From assembly GCF_963678635.1 (NCBI RefSeq), contig NW_026971639.1, positions 1-57,985 on the forward strand: a DNA stretch of 57,985 bases, written 5' to 3'. Position numbers and translations under genes: made by a program. Under the pieces are notes generated by a model, which did not search any database, was not told the DNA's origin, and worked only from the letters and a program-made list of their open reading frames with translations. This DNA is from Symsagittifera roscoffensis. Its lineage: Eukaryota > Xenacoelomorpha > Acoela > Convolutidae. Each line of letters opens with the position of its first letter. Position 1 is the first letter of the stretch. Shown piece after piece: positions 8,647-19,160 of the stretch.

Positions 8647-9246
8647 TTAAGAAATGATCTCTTGGTCAAATATTTTTTGCTGTTTGAGGCGATTTTCTAG
8701 TGTGGTCGAATTATTTATTAGTTTTTTGACAAGTGGGTTGAGTTTTGTAAAAAATTGTTGGGGGCAATTTTCATGGTGACTGGGAGGTCGTCTTTTTCTT
8801 TATTTTTGTTTGTCAAATGATCCGGGGTATGGTGAGATTTTTATACTTTAGGCTAATTAAAATCTTCATTTTGTTACTTTAGGCTAAGTTATCAAATTTG
8901 TTTTGGGGGTATTCGTGGTCTGAGTTGGGGAAATATTGTTGATCTTTGGGTTATTAGATAAGGGAGGGGTACGGTATTATGGTGATATTTATTTTAGTTG
9001 TCAAGTTGGAGTGGTTTGCTTATTTTTGACCTGGAGGTTGTAAAGTTATAGTTAGAGATGTGCCTGGAGTTCTAGATTATTCGTCTAATTGATCTTAGTT
9101 TGAGTTAGAGAAAGTGGCGGATTGGATGAATTCTATTGGTCTATTTTGAACTAGAATTATTGCGTACTTGTGAGCATGTTATTTTAAAAAATTGAAATGA
9201 AAAATGTTACGGAGGTTTCAAGATTGTGAAGTATAAAATCTTAAAA
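8647..9246 (-). other. Non-coding spacer between gag-pol and the 3' genes
   Basis: These 600 bp have no supported ORF. CTTTAGGCTAA occurs twice, near 8852 and 8879, as a short direct repeat. As the gap upstream of the accessory and envelope genes, it is where a splice acceptor or internal start for a subgenomic mRNA would be expected. A good worm-type acceptor (TTTTCAG, ending at 8400) lies a little further downstream, inside the 62-aa ORF. Confidence 0.4.
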
Positions 9247-12200
9247 TTACTTTTTAAATTCTACTTTCTTTAATATTTTAGATTGGGGGATGAACATTTT
9301 GTAGTTTTTACGTGGTTGATTTCGGAGTCTTGTTGTTTTTCTATGTTCAGATTTGTCTATTTCTTCTTGGGGTATTATTTGTTCTGTCATTTTTCTATTT
9401 TTTCTTTGTTTTGGGGATTCTTTATGGTTTTGTGTATTGTTTTTGGTGGCGGTTGGTTTTGTGTTTTGATTTTCGGTGGGGTTATCATTTTGTTCTGTGT
9501 TTTTCAGATGTGGTTCATTTTGAATGATTTTTAATCCTGTGAAAGAATATAATTGAGTTAATTCGCGGAGTGCGTATTCTTTTGGGTAATAAGGTAATAG
9601 GTTGTTTCGATGTTGAACGATTTCTTTTTTGTTTGAGTCGGTAATTTTATATGTGACATCAGTGGGTTTTGCAATTATTTGGTAGGGTCCTTTTCGGAGG
9701 GGTTGTAATTTTTTAGAAATTCCTTTTTGAGTATTAAAATTAGGTATTAAAACAAATGTTCCAATTTTTAAATCGGAAGCTGGTGTAAAACGTGAATTGA
9801 TTTGTTCATTTATGTTTTGTCTTTGTAATAACTTTTTCGTTATTTTTTGGTAAATTTCATTGTGTTTCTTATCTCTATTTAAAATCCATTCGGTGTGTGT
9901 ACCGGAGGCTAATTTAAGAATTTGTGGGTGATGAAAATGATCTTCATCGTGTGTATGTAAAGGTAGGTTATAACAAATTGAGTCTTTATTTGGTTGACAA
10001 TAACCTTGTGCGTTTTTATGAGAATTTGCTGTAAACATTATTGGTTTGCGTGGCTTTTGGTTAAAAACCATTTCGTATGGTGACATTCCTAAAGTTGTCG
10101 TTATTTGTGAATTATATGCTAAGGGAAATAATTTTACATCTGCTGACCATTCGGTATATTTTGTATCATTTCCGTTGATGATACATCTAAGATATTCTTG
10201 TAGTGAACGGTTCATACCTTCGACTAAGCCGTTTGTCCAAGGTGCATGAGATGTACGTGGTTTGTGTTTAATGTTGTATAAATGACATAGTGTTATTATT
10301 TCATTATTTATGAATTCTGTACCATTGTCTGTGACTAAAATTTCTGGTAGTCCAAATTTTGCTATCCAGTGTTCATAAAGTGTTGTATATGCGTAATAAG
10401 CATTACAATGTGGTACTGGGTTAAGTGCTACATAGTGTGTGAATGCGTCAACAATTACCATAATGTAGGAGTTTCCTTCTGATGAGGGTGAAATTGGTCC
10501 TTTAGTATCAAATGAGATACGATGATTAAAGTACAAACTTTGTCCTTTAAAATCTTGTTTTTGTGCTATTTGTTTTTGATTTGGGTAAGGTTTATTTAGT
10601 TGACATACTATACAGTCATTGCATAGTACTTTTATCCAAATTGGTGCATTTGGGAAATAAAAGTTTTGTATAAAATTTGAATATGTTTTCTCTGATCCAG
10701 AGTGTCCTTTAATATTTTGTGTATGTGAAATATTAAAAGCTATAAGAATCATACTTAAAGGGAGACATGGAACTGTAGATTCATTTAATTTGTATTCTAG
10801 AAGGTCTGTGTTTTCGTTAATTGTTGTATTATTGAATTTTCGAAAATATCGGAGGAGTGTTTTATTTCCTAAAATGGTTGAATCTGCTTTGATAGGTTTA
10901 GTTTTATATTTGTGCCATGATTTCAGTTGTCGAATTACTGGGTCAAGGTTTTGATATTGTTTCAGTGTTGAAATTGTAATTGTTTCTGTTGGGGGGAGAA
11001 AAATGTTTTCGATTTCTAATGTAGATAAGGGTATTGTATCAAGTGGGTCGTGAAGGTCAAAAACTTGATTTATTGTGTATTTTGAATCATTTGTTTGTGG
11101 TCCTGATAAATTTATTTTATCAGTTAAATCTTCTTTTTCAATTAGTGGAAAATGGTTTTTCTTAGGCAGGTGTTGTTTTGTTCGTTTTTGTTGGGTGTTA
11201 TTTTTTATCCATTGAGAATATGGGATTGGTTTGAAAGTTGATGTTCCAAGTAAATCAACTTCATAATGATTATTTTGACAATCTAAATAAAGTGGGAAAT
11301 GTTGTAAATTATTTATTTGTGATTGTTCAATATCAGTTTTAACTGCATATTTGCATTCTAATCGGGGTGATGTTTCGTTTTCTGCAAGGTAGAATTTTAT
11401 GTTTTTGGGTATTTCAACTGTTGTTTTTCGTGTAAGTAATTCAGGTGGTGTATTTCGACTTAAGGTGTCTGGTAATGCAAGATTTTTTCCTGCAGTCCAA
11501 ACTATATGTAAGTTTGGAAATTTCATTAGAATTAGTTGAAATCTGTAAACTCGGTGGTTTGGGTTAGATTTTTGTGTAAAGAGAAAGATGATTGGTTTAT
11601 GGTCTGTGAATAGAACTGTTGGATGTTTTGATCCAAGTATCAGAAATTCATATTCTGTCAGTGTATATATTATGGCTGTACATTCTCTCATTAGAGTTGA
11701 GAGTCGTAGCTCTGCTTGAGTGAATAATCGAGAATTTGCTGATATGAGGTTCATTTTATTTGTACCATTATGTGATTGTAATAGTGCTGCACCGATGCCA
11801 AAGTTCGAAGCATCGCACATTGCATAAAATGGTTGATCAGGATCTGGAATTGTGTTTGAAATTTGTTCAGTTAAAAGTTTCTTTATTTCATCGAATCGTG
11901 TTTGATGTTCTGTATTCCATTCAAAATTATTTTGTTGTCTAAGGATGTTGTAAAATGGTCGTAGATATAATTGCATTTTATAAACATATTTACTTAAAAA
12001 GTTTAACATTCCAAGGAATTCTTGGATTTTCTTTTTATTTGTTGGTGGTTGAAGTTTTTGAATAGCGCCAATGCGTGATTTCAGTGGAGTGATTGTTTTT
12101 CTTTCTATGTTATGTCCTAAGAATTTAACTCTTGTCAAAAAGAAGTGTGATTTATCGGGGGCGGCCTTCAGATTTTCGTTCTGAAGTATTTGGTGATATT

Positions 12201-15200
12201 TTTCTAAAACATTGAACATTTCGTCTTTTGTTTGTGATTGCATAAAAACATCGTCTAAATAGGTGATTGCGTTTTTCTTGAGTATCAGTGGTCTAAAAAT
12301 TTTGCTCATAAAAGCTGAAAATGCTGCTGGTCCTATGGATATTCCATAGAATAAGCGGTTGAATTCATATTGTTGGTTTCCGATAACAAATTGTGTTAAA
12401 CGTCGTGATTGTTCATCTAGTGGCATTTGATTGTATGCACTATTCATATCGGCGGTTGTAAAGTATTTGCCGTTTATTTTTGTTAAAATAACTTGTATTG
12501 GTTCAATGGGCCAATTACATTTTGATTCGTCTATAAGTGAATTGAGGTATCTAGCATCGAGAACGATTTTTAATGATTCTCCTTTAGCTAGAATGATAAC
12601 GGGGTTGATGAATGTGTTGCCTTTTGGTTGTTCTTCTTTATTAACTGGTGATATAATATTGTACTGTTCTAAAATATCGAGTAATCTGTTTACTTTATCA
12701 TGTAAGTGAATTGGTACTTTACTTGCTCTCTGTTTTTTGAAAACTGCGTCTGGTTTTAATGGGAGATGTAGTGATGAACTGATTTTGCCAACATCGAATT
12801 TTGATGTTGCATAGACTGATGAATATTTAATTAGCTGTTTGGCTAACTTTTCAAATTCGTCTTGTGTTATTTGTGAATGTTGGAAATTAAACATTGTTAA
12901 AAATTTCTGTTGGTCCTCTGTGTAGTTACTTATATTGAATGTAGGTTTGAAATATGGAGTTTTTGTGAAATAATCCGTATTTCTGTTTTCGTTACTTATT
13001 ATATTATTTATAGATAATTCTTCATTAAGAATTGTAGATTGGCAAATATCTAGTAATTGGAGTATATTATTTACGCGATAGGCTTTTTCGTGTATTGGTG
13101 ATATTGTAGCGTTGGTTTCACAATATCCTAAAAGTCCTAAAGGTAATGTTACTTGGTAAGGTGTGTTGTTATAAACATGTAAGGAAATAATATCTGAATT
13201 CGAATTTTTCAAATATTTTATTGAAGAGATTGTGATTTTGAAAAATTTATGAATAGGTTTGAATTCAAAATCTGACATATAAAATTTTTGTTTGTTTTGT
13301 TCTTTATCATATTGGTGAACTTGTTTGATTGAAAAATTATAGATGTTTCCTGATAGTGGTTTCAGGTGTTTTCTTTGTTGGTTATATATTGGATAGAATT
13401 TTGAAAAGAATGGTGGTTGTTTATTTAATCTTTGAAAAAATGTTAGGGATGTTTCTTTTGTTTTTGTATATTTATCTTTGATTAATATTTTACTATTTAG
13501 TATGTTAATTGTTGGTATATACTTTGAAATAAATGGTATTCCAATGATATTATATTTAATATCAGTGATATGGAATATTTGTTTAAATGGCTTGTTTAGA
13601 ATTTTACTTTGCTCCATTGTTCTGGTAGGGAGGAGAAATAATTGGATTTTTCCGTAGTTTATCAATGTTGATCCTTGTGCTGTTGCTAGCTTACTGGAGG
13701 TTTCAAGAGGTGTTAGCTTTGGATGTAAAGTTTTTATTTCATTCCATGTGGGAATGTTTATTATGTTTGATTCTGCTCCTGAATCAATTAAAAAATCTAT
13801 TTCAAGGTCTGGTGGTTGAAATTCTTTATTTCTTGGGCTTTCTAAGAGAAATGGTATTGTCCAAATTTTTTCTTTGGGTTGTTCTTTTTGTATATTTTGA
13901 TAAATGTGGTTTGTATTCAAGCATTTTGTTTTGGTGTTTTTATTGGTTTGATTTGTAGTGTTAATCTCATTTGTTTCTTGCGTTGTTGGTGTGGAATTTA
14001 TGGGTGTAGTGTAATAATTTTGAAGAAATTCTGATTGATTTTCATATATATGTGATGGAAAGGGTTGTTCATATATGACAGATTCATAGTCATTTTCGAC
14101 TTTTATCATATTGATAGCAAGAGTGTTTTCAGTATCACTTTCTGAATCTGATGATGTACAGTTTATTTGATTGAGTTGTAACGTATTAGTTACTGTGTCA
14201 TCAATACCTGGGGGGTCTGATGTTGTTTCTGGGTTAGCTTGTACTTGATTGATTTGTCTTTGATGTTTAGGTGTACTACTTCTGTGACGATTATTAGAGT
14301 TATTATAGTGATTATTATTTCGGTGTGGTGATTGGGAATAATTTCTATAACGATTATTATAACTTGGGTGTCGATTTTGTGAATTATTTCGCGATCTGTT
14401 TTGGTAATTATTGTTTGGTCTGTTATAGTTCGATCTATTATATGAGTTATTCCTTGATCGATTGTTCGGGTAATTCTGGTTTCGGTTGTTTGAATAACTT
14501 CTATTTCTGTTATAGGAGTAGTTTCTATTCCTATTGTATGATGAATTTCGTGATTGGTTGTTTGGATAGTAGTTATTTCTTGATTGGGAATTAGATCTAG
14601 AAACAAATCGTTGTGTATTTGAATTTGATCTGGAGTAGTTATTTCTACTATTTGGTCTATTGTAGTGATTTTGTGATGAATTTTGTGTATTTCTTCGTTC
14701 TGGTGATCTTCCTCTATAACTTGAGTTATATGGGGATTGATTTCTTGCATAACTTGTATTGTTCGGAAGTGGCTTTCCTGAACTGTTGTTGCTGTATACA
14801 TTTTTGTTTGGTAGATTTTGATCTTTTTTCATGTATTGATAGAATGATTTATTTGGTTCTTTGTATTTTTGAGGTTTATTTTGATTGTCTTGCTGTTTTT
14901 GTCTACATTCGGAAATACTATGTCCGTATCGTCGGCAATAATTACACCATTTTTTGAAAGATGGTTTGCCTTTGAAGTTTGGGTTCTTTTCATAAATATT
15001 GAGTATTTCAGTGATTTTTTCAACGAGGTCTGTCTCTGATTCCTGTATATTATTAATATTAGTGGGAGTCGTTTCAATTTTGTTAACGTATTGTAATTTC
15101 AGATTTTCCGTTTCTTCTAGTTTCATCGTGATTTCTGCTTGTTCTAATTTGTCTACTAGTTTTCGAAAATCTAAATCGGGTTCTCGAATTGAAGAAGGAT

Positions 15201-17469
15201 GGGATGCTCTCTTTTTTATTGCTATTTTCCTTAATTGTGGTGTTAAGGTCATCATTAAGATTTCTGTCATCTTTGTGTTTTTATAGTCATGTGTATTTAG
15301 TGAGTATGCTTTTCGAACTAGTGTTTCGATTCGTACTGCTATTTGCTTGATGGTTTCGTTTGGTAATCTGCGAATTTCATTACATAAAACTCTTTGTTGT
15401 TGTTTGTTTCTTTCGGAGTCAAACATTTTTGAAAATTCTTGTGTAAATCTTTTCCAGTTTGATTTTATTTCTAGAGGTAGTACTGAAAACCATTTTTGGG
15501 CTGCGCCATCTAAGGTTGTTTGTATCAACGCTGTGCGTCGATGTATCCAGTTTTGATGTAGTGGCGTATTAATTGGTTCAGGTCCAATGTTTAAAATCAG
15601 GTTTGCTGTTACTGCATTTAAATAATCTTCTACAGAATATTCAGGGTCTGTTCCTGTGAAAACCATTAAAGGTTTGTTTGATGTTATTGATGATCCACCC
15701 ATAAGGTATGGATTCATTGTCATTTGTAATGATTCTGCTGCATTTGGCATTTGAGAAAAATTTGAAAGTTGGTTTCTTGTTATTTCATGTTGTTGAAGAT
15801 AATATGGGAGTGGTATTTCGTTTTGCATTTGTGATGGTTGATACGAGTGTGCAGTCATTGGATTTTGTTGTTGAATTGGTTGAAAAGATTGTGTATTAAT
15901 TGGATTTTGTTGTTGAATTGGTTGTTGATGTTGTGCATCTATCGGTTGTGGAGAAAAATTCCTATGATTTGTACGTGTTTTCTGTATTCCTTGTCTACGA
16001 TATTCTTGAGTATTTGGTGCAAATATATCTGGTTGTAAGAAATCATCATCTGAGGATAAATAATCCATTTGGTAAGATGTTTGTTTTTTACTTTTATTTT
16101 GTTGAAAAAATGGGTAATTTTCACTGCGATCCTGTGGAGGATTTGGTTGAAAATTTTTGGAATTATATTGGGCCGTTGGGTTATCCCAGTTTCGAGGTTT
16201 TGTATATTGATTAAAATTCCTTTGTGGTTGATAATTTGTTTTTGACGGATGTGTATAATTATAATTATGGTCTGCAAAGTTGTTTCTAGTGAATGTTTTG
16301 CGTGTTTTTGATGGTATTGTCATGGGTCTGTATGTTTGGTAATCCATATGTGAATATTTAGGGGCAACCGAAGGTTTAACGGTTGATTGTAAGGTTACCT
16401 GTGTTTGTGAAGGATTTGTATTTCTTGGTGTTGTTAAATTTGGGCGTATTGGTGAAATACTTTGTTGTGTAGTTGTTGTGTGTACAATTTCTTCATTTAT
16501 GAAGTGTGATGGTGTCTGGATATCTTGTTGAGTAAGATTCCTAGTTCCATTGAGGTTTTCGTTGTGTATGACTGTAGAGTTTAAACTATTATTTTGTGTA
16601 TCGGGTAAAAATGTATTATAGTTTAATGGTGTTGCATCAATTGTTAATGGTATTACTCTTACATAGTCTCTTATGTAAGATATCGTACTTATTGCTTGAC
16701 TTGAGATTGATTGTGGGAAGCTTATAAATGCGGGATGAGACCATTCGGGGTCCCAAACATAATCTGATTGTTCTGTGATAGCGGTATCATCGTTCGAGTT
16801 TTGGGGTCTAAAATTTTTTCTTGCTTGTGCAATTAAATCAATATTATGTGTGAAATAATCTATTATGAACCATGCCAAGATTTTTTGTAAATCGTGTTTG
16901 GTATGTTGTGAAACGTCGTCTTTCGTGAAATTTTCTTTAATGATGTTTAAATAACTAGAGAGTAGTGTGATTTCATGTCGTACTCTTAAATGTTTAGATG
17001 TTTCTGTCGGTGAGACATTTGTTAATGGGAGTTCATTTTCTAATATCGAAATATAACTATATATTATTGCGAAAACTTCATTGGTGAAAATGGAGTTTGC
17101 TCTTTGTGAGTTATGGTATTGGATGCTTTTTATATATTCTGAAAAAACTTTTGAAAATTCTAAATCAAGATCGTCTGTTTGAATAGTATATGTTCTATTA
17201 TTATGGTTTGGGGAAGTGAATTCTATAGAGTAGATTCCATACTGTTGTGTTATGTTGCATATATCTTTTAGATAGTGATCTATGATTTGTCTTTTGATTT
17301 TTACATCGGGGAACTCTGTTTTACATGGACTAATTCCGGGTTCAAATAAATTTACGAGTAAATTTTGACAAAATATGTGTTGTCCTCTATCGGTATCTGC
17401 ATCTACTATAAAAGGAAAGATTTCATCATCATCTGGAGTTTCTTCACCTGGAGTGTGCGTTGAGCTCAT
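9247..17469 (-). CDS. gag-pol: Gag-Pol polyprotein, 2740 aa (gag, protease, RT, RNase H, integrase)
   Basis: One uninterrupted ORF carries all retrotransposition functions. Residues 1-600 are Pro/Gln/Asn-rich. About 600-790 match a Ty3-type gag domain. A CCHC knuckle lies at C842-C845-H850-C855, followed by an Asn/Arg/Ser-rich region to about 1080. The aspartic protease has DSGA at 1229-1232. Reverse transcriptase has YLDD at 1737-1740. RNase H has CDAS with Asp 1886. Integrase has an HHCC finger and catalytic D2321, D2381 and E2417 (35 residues between the last two), then a GPY-type barrel (KGPYQI) and a basic tail. The order RT-RH-IN places it in Ty3/Metaviridae. Gag and Pol share one frame, so no frameshift separates them. 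The gag part before the knuckle is unusually long. The ATG overlaps the end of the basic ORF by 26 nt. Confidence 0.95.
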   Translation of the reverse strand: MSSTHTPGEETPDDDEIFPFIVDADTDRGQHIFCQNLLVNLFEPGISPCKTEFPDVKIKRQIIDHYLKDICNITQQYGIYSIEFTSPNHNNRTYTIQTDDLDLEFSKVFSEYIKSIQYHNSQRANSIFTNEVFAIIYSYISILENELPLTNVSPTETSKHLRVRHEITLLSSYLNIIKENFTKDDVSQHTKHDLQKILAWFIIDYFTHNIDLIAQARKNFRPQNSNDDTAITEQSDYVWDPEWSHPAFISFPQSISSQAISTISYIRDYVRVIPLTIDATPLNYNTFLPDTQNNSLNSTVIHNENLNGTRNLTQQDIQTPSHFINEEIVHTTTTQQSISPIRPNLTTPRNTNPSQTQVTLQSTVKPSVAPKYSHMDYQTYRPMTIPSKTRKTFTRNNFADHNYNYTHPSKTNYQPQRNFNQYTKPRNWDNPTAQYNSKNFQPNPPQDRSENYPFFQQNKSKKQTSYQMDYLSSDDDFLQPDIFAPNTQEYRRQGIQKTRTNHRNFSPQPIDAQHQQPIQQQNPINTQSFQPIQQQNPMTAHSYQPSQMQNEIPLPYYLQQHEITRNQLSNFSQMPNAAESLQMTMNPYLMGGSSITSNKPLMVFTGTDPEYSVEDYLNAVTANLILNIGPEPINTPLHQNWIHRRTALIQTTLDGAAQKWFSVLPLEIKSNWKRFTQEFSKMFDSERNKQQQRVLCNEIRRLPNETIKQIAVRIETLVRKAYSLNTHDYKNTKMTEILMMTLTPQLRKIAIKKRASHPSSIREPDLDFRKLVDKLEQAEITMKLEETENLKLQYVNKIETTPTNINNIQESETDLVEKITEILNIYEKNPNFKGKPSFKKWCNYCRRYGHSISECRQKQQDNQNKPQKYKEPNKSFYQYMKKDQNLPNKNVYSNNSSGKPLPNNTSYARNQSPYNSSYRGRSPERRNTQNSSQNHYNRPNSRNNYSRSNSNTQRFVSRSNSQSRNNYYPNNQSRNSSYNRNRNYSYNRNRSYSNNRNQNYPNNRSRNNSYNRSNYNRPNNNYQNRSRNNSQNRHPSYNNRYRNYSQSPHRNNNHYNNSNNRHRSSTPKHQRQINQVQANPETTSDPPGIDDTVTNTLQLNQINCTSSDSESDTENTLAINMIKVENDYESVIYEQPFPSHIYENQSEFLQNYYTTPINSTPTTQETNEINTTNQTNKNTKTKCLNTNHIYQNIQKEQPKEKIWTIPFLLESPRNKEFQPPDLEIDFLIDSGAESNIINIPTWNEIKTLHPKLTPLETSSKLATAQGSTLINYGKIQLFLLPTRTMEQSKILNKPFKQIFHITDIKYNIIGIPFISKYIPTINILNSKILIKDKYTKTKETSLTFFQRLNKQPPFFSKFYPIYNQQRKHLKPLSGNIYNFSIKQVHQYDKEQNKQKFYMSDFEFKPIHKFFKITISSIKYLKNSNSDIISLHVYNNTPYQVTLPLGLLGYCETNATISPIHEKAYRVNNILQLLDICQSTILNEELSINNIISNENRNTDYFTKTPYFKPTFNISNYTEDQQKFLTMFNFQHSQITQDEFEKLAKQLIKYSSVYATSKFDVGKISSSLHLPLKPDAVFKKQRASKVPIHLHDKVNRLLDILEQYNIISPVNKEEQPKGNTFINPVIILAKGESLKIVLDARYLNSLIDESKCNWPIEPIQVILTKINGKYFTTADMNSAYNQMPLDEQSRRLTQFVIGNQQYEFNRLFYGISIGPAAFSAFMSKIFRPLILKKNAITYLDDVFMQSQTKDEMFNVLEKYHQILQNENLKAAPDKSHFFLTRVKFLGHNIERKTITPLKSRIGAIQKLQPPTNKKKIQEFLGMLNFLSKYVYKMQLYLRPFYNILRQQNNFEWNTEHQTRFDEIKKLLTEQISNTIPDPDQPFYAMCDASNFGIGAALLQSHNGTNKMNLISANSRLFTQAELRLSTLMRECTAIIYTLTEYEFLILGSKHPTVLFTDHKPIIFLFTQKSNPNHRVYRFQLILMKFPNLHIVWTAGKNLALPDTLSRNTPPELLTRKTTVEIPKNIKFYLAENETSPRLECKYAVKTDIEQSQINNLQHFPLYLDCQNNHYEVDLLGTSTFKPIPYSQWIKNNTQQKRTKQHLPKKNHFPLIEKEDLTDKINLSGPQTNDSKYTINQVFDLHDPLDTIPLSTLEIENIFLPPTETITISTLKQYQNLDPVIRQLKSWHKYKTKPIKADSTILGNKTLLRYFRKFNNTTINENTDLLEYKLNESTVPCLPLSMILIAFNISHTQNIKGHSGSEKTYSNFIQNFYFPNAPIWIKVLCNDCIVCQLNKPYPNQKQIAQKQDFKGQSLYFNHRISFDTKGPISPSSEGNSYIMVIVDAFTHYVALNPVPHCNAYYAYTTLYEHWIAKFGLPEILVTDNGTEFINNEIITLCHLYNIKHKPRTSHAPWTNGLVEGMNRSLQEYLRCIINGNDTKYTEWSADVKLFPLAYNSQITTTLGMSPYEMVFNQKPRKPIMFTANSHKNAQGYCQPNKDSICYNLPLHTHDEDHFHHPQILKLASGTHTEWILNRDKKHNEIYQKITKKLLQRQNINEQINSRFTPASDLKIGTFVLIPNFNTQKGISKKLQPLRKGPYQIIAKPTDVTYKITDSNKKEIVQHRNNLLPYYPKEYALRELTQLYSFTGLKIIQNEPHLKNTEQNDNPTENQNTKPTATKNNTQNHKESPKQRKNRKMTEQIIPQEEIDKSEHRKTTRLRNQPRKNYKMFIPQSKILKKVEFKK

Positions 17470-17911
17470 TTTTTCGTTCGATGACTGTTAATATGTAATT
17501 ATTAATGTGTCGAATTGGTTGATTCCAATTGTATAGATGTACTGGTTTGTGTTTGTACTGTTTTTTTATTCTTCTTTTTCCTCTTTGTGATGAATTTGAA
17601 GTTGTTTCTGAGTCAGAAAAATATAATTGATCGTGAAGTGGGTAATTTTTATCTATTGATTCTTTTAGTTTGTAAAGTTCGTCTAAACTGTTGGTTTCTG
17701 ATTCTGAAAATGCGTTTCGATTTTTTGAAAATCTTTTTCGTGTTATTTGTCTTTGTTTAGTTATTATTTTCCTCTTTAGTGTTTGTCGTTTTGTTCGAAT
17801 GTATCCAACTGTTTGTGTATGAGGTGTGATTACAAGGTCGTATTTTTTGTTATCTATTTCACAATTGTGTAAAACGATTGTTTGTTTATTTCCTAGGTTT
17901 TTAAATGACAT
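17444..17911 (-). CDS. Basic leader-proximal protein, 155 aa
   Basis: This ORF precedes gag-pol and overlaps its start by 26 nt in another frame. Residues 38-66 form a dense Lys/Arg block (RTKRQTLKRKIITKQRQ and onward), followed by an acidic/Ser patch and a second basic stretch near 109-120. That fits a nuclear-localised or RNA-binding protein. Retroelements with complex genomes may carry such regulators, but none is recognisable here. The overlap suggests leaky scanning or reinitiation for gag-pol expression. The alternative is that it encodes an N-terminal gag extension reached by frameshift. Confidence 0.6.
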   Translation of the reverse strand: MSFKNLGNKQTIVLHNCEIDNKKYDLVITPHTQTVGYIRTKRQTLKRKIITKQRQITRKRFSKNRNAFSESETNSLDELYKLKESIDKNYPLHDQLYFSDSETTSNSSQRGKRRIKKQYKHKPVHLYNWNQPIRHINNYILTVIERKNELNAHSR

Positions 17912-18206
17912 AAGGTTTAGAATGACGGATGCAAAGGGTTGTTAAATGATTTCTATTTTCCTAAACTGTTAGTTCTTACGATTTTTTGGTTAGCTTAACC
18001 TGGGTCTATTTGTTCAGGGTTGGAGAGAAAAGTATATCGATTCCGAAGAATGATTTTTACTTTCTCGTGACTAGTATAAGCTAAGGTGTTAACTTACTTA
18101 ATCTTACTTAGGGGTAGTGATTGTGTTCAAGGGTTGGAGAATAGTAAATCGATCCACAAGGTTCAGGTATAATTAGAACGCGAGTAGTTCGTTAGATACT
18201 ATTTTA

Positions 18207-18214
18207 AACTTACT
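18207..18214 (-). promoter_or_regulatory. Candidate 5' splice donor in the leader
   Basis: On the minus strand the sequence reads TTA|GTAAGTTT, matching the nematode 5' splice consensus at all intronic positions. It lies in the leader, upstream of the 155-aa ORF and gag-pol. Splicing from here to an acceptor near the accessory genes would bypass gag-pol, as for retroviral env mRNAs. Not proven. Confidence 0.4.
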
Positions 18215-18427
18215 AAGTCTAAGATTTATCCTGGGTCTGGTAAGAGGGGGGGTCAAGTGAAGGATGAATAACCGAAGTTCTTCACTATTTATCCTAATTT
18301 GAATGATTAGTTTTGTTTAAAAATTTCTATTAGTCTTGGGTCTTTAGAAAGGGTTGGGTAGTGAATCGACGTTTGAGGTCGTTAGACACTAATTAAGTGG
18401 GTGGGGGAGAACAAAGTTGTTCTGTTT

Positions 18428-18514
18428 GATCCAAGGATAAGCCTTGATGATCAAGTTTGAAATTTAATTAAGTAGAAAATGATTTAAGATCCAAGGATAA
18501 GCCTTGATGATCTG
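18428..18514. repeat. Duplicated hairpin in the leader
   Basis: GATCCAAGGATAAGCCTTG followed by ATGATC occurs twice, near 18429 and 18489. In each copy CAAGG pairs with CCTTG over a 5-nt loop, with GATC arms outside. Two identical stem-loops about 60 nt apart, close upstream of gag, resemble the paired stem-loops of retroviral packaging or dimerisation signals (analogy). Confidence 0.6.
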
Positions 18515-18840
18515 ATTTTAAATTAAGTGACTTTAAGTTTTAATAAAGTTTTAAATTTGTGTAAAGGAAAGATTTAGTGTTTTATGATGTTAGTGAGTTG
18601 ATGATTGCTGTTATGTTTTAGGTGATGAAGCTGGAACAACAGGATGATTTATGATTACTAACCATTTATTGTCATGCTACTAATTTTTATTTTTATTTTC
18701 CAATAAATATTTTTCAAACATGTTTTGTATAATACTGCAGAGTTTTAGGAAAACGATCTTAGATCTTTTTATCAATCGTTATTGTATAATATTGATTTTG
18801 TTTAGCGCCTGAAATGATTTTGAAGAGTAACTTCAAGGTT

Positions 18841-19074
18841 TTATGTTTGCAAATGGAAATCTAAATTCATTGCAAGTAGTATTCGAAATATAAAAGTTTG
18901 TTCTGGCTTTTGCCGAACTATCATATAACTATACGGCAAGTTTCTACTTTGTCGTATGTCGTCTTTGGTTCGAGGTCTTCTTCCAATTCCGGGTAGTTCT
19001 GTTATGGTTCGGAATATTGGCTCTGATCTATTGAGTCGGAGAGACATTTCAATTAAATTATTGTCGTATAACAT
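18841..19074 (-). CDS. Short upstream ORF in the leader, 77 codons
   Basis: It starts about 86 nt after the primer binding site. It has an Arg-rich middle (GIGRRPRTKDDIRQSRN) and no family resemblance. As the first ATG-started frame of meaningful length on the genomic transcript, it could be a regulatory upstream ORF or a first coding exon for the Met-less frame. It may also be chance. Confidence 0.3.
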   Translation of the reverse strand: MLYDNNLIEMSLRLNRSEPIFRTITELPGIGRRPRTKDDIRQSRNLPYSYMIVRQKPEQTFIFRILLAMNLDFHLQT

Positions 19075-19148
19075 TTTGTAAATGTTTTTGTCTAATTTCT
19101 AATCTATTTTTGGTTAATTCTAATCTAGTAAGGTCTTGTTCGAGACTT

Positions 19149-19160
19149 ATGGTCGCACCA
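19149..19160 (-). promoter_or_regulatory. Candidate primer binding site
   Basis: In the element's orientation TGGTGCGACCAT starts 2 nt after the LTR end, if the LTR is taken to 19163. The plus strand reads as a tRNA 3' end: GGTCGCACCA preceded by a T-loop-like TTCGA about 10 nt upstream. A TGG start next to the 5' LTR is the classic position. The match looks one base short of a canonical tRNA 3' arm, so I do not name the tRNA. Confidence 0.6.

Noticed and set aside
19130-19160. Possible genuine tRNA gene at the right LTR
   Set aside because: Only the 3' part resembles a tRNA, it is one base short of a proper T-arm plus acceptor, and its position next to the 5' LTR fits a primer binding site better.
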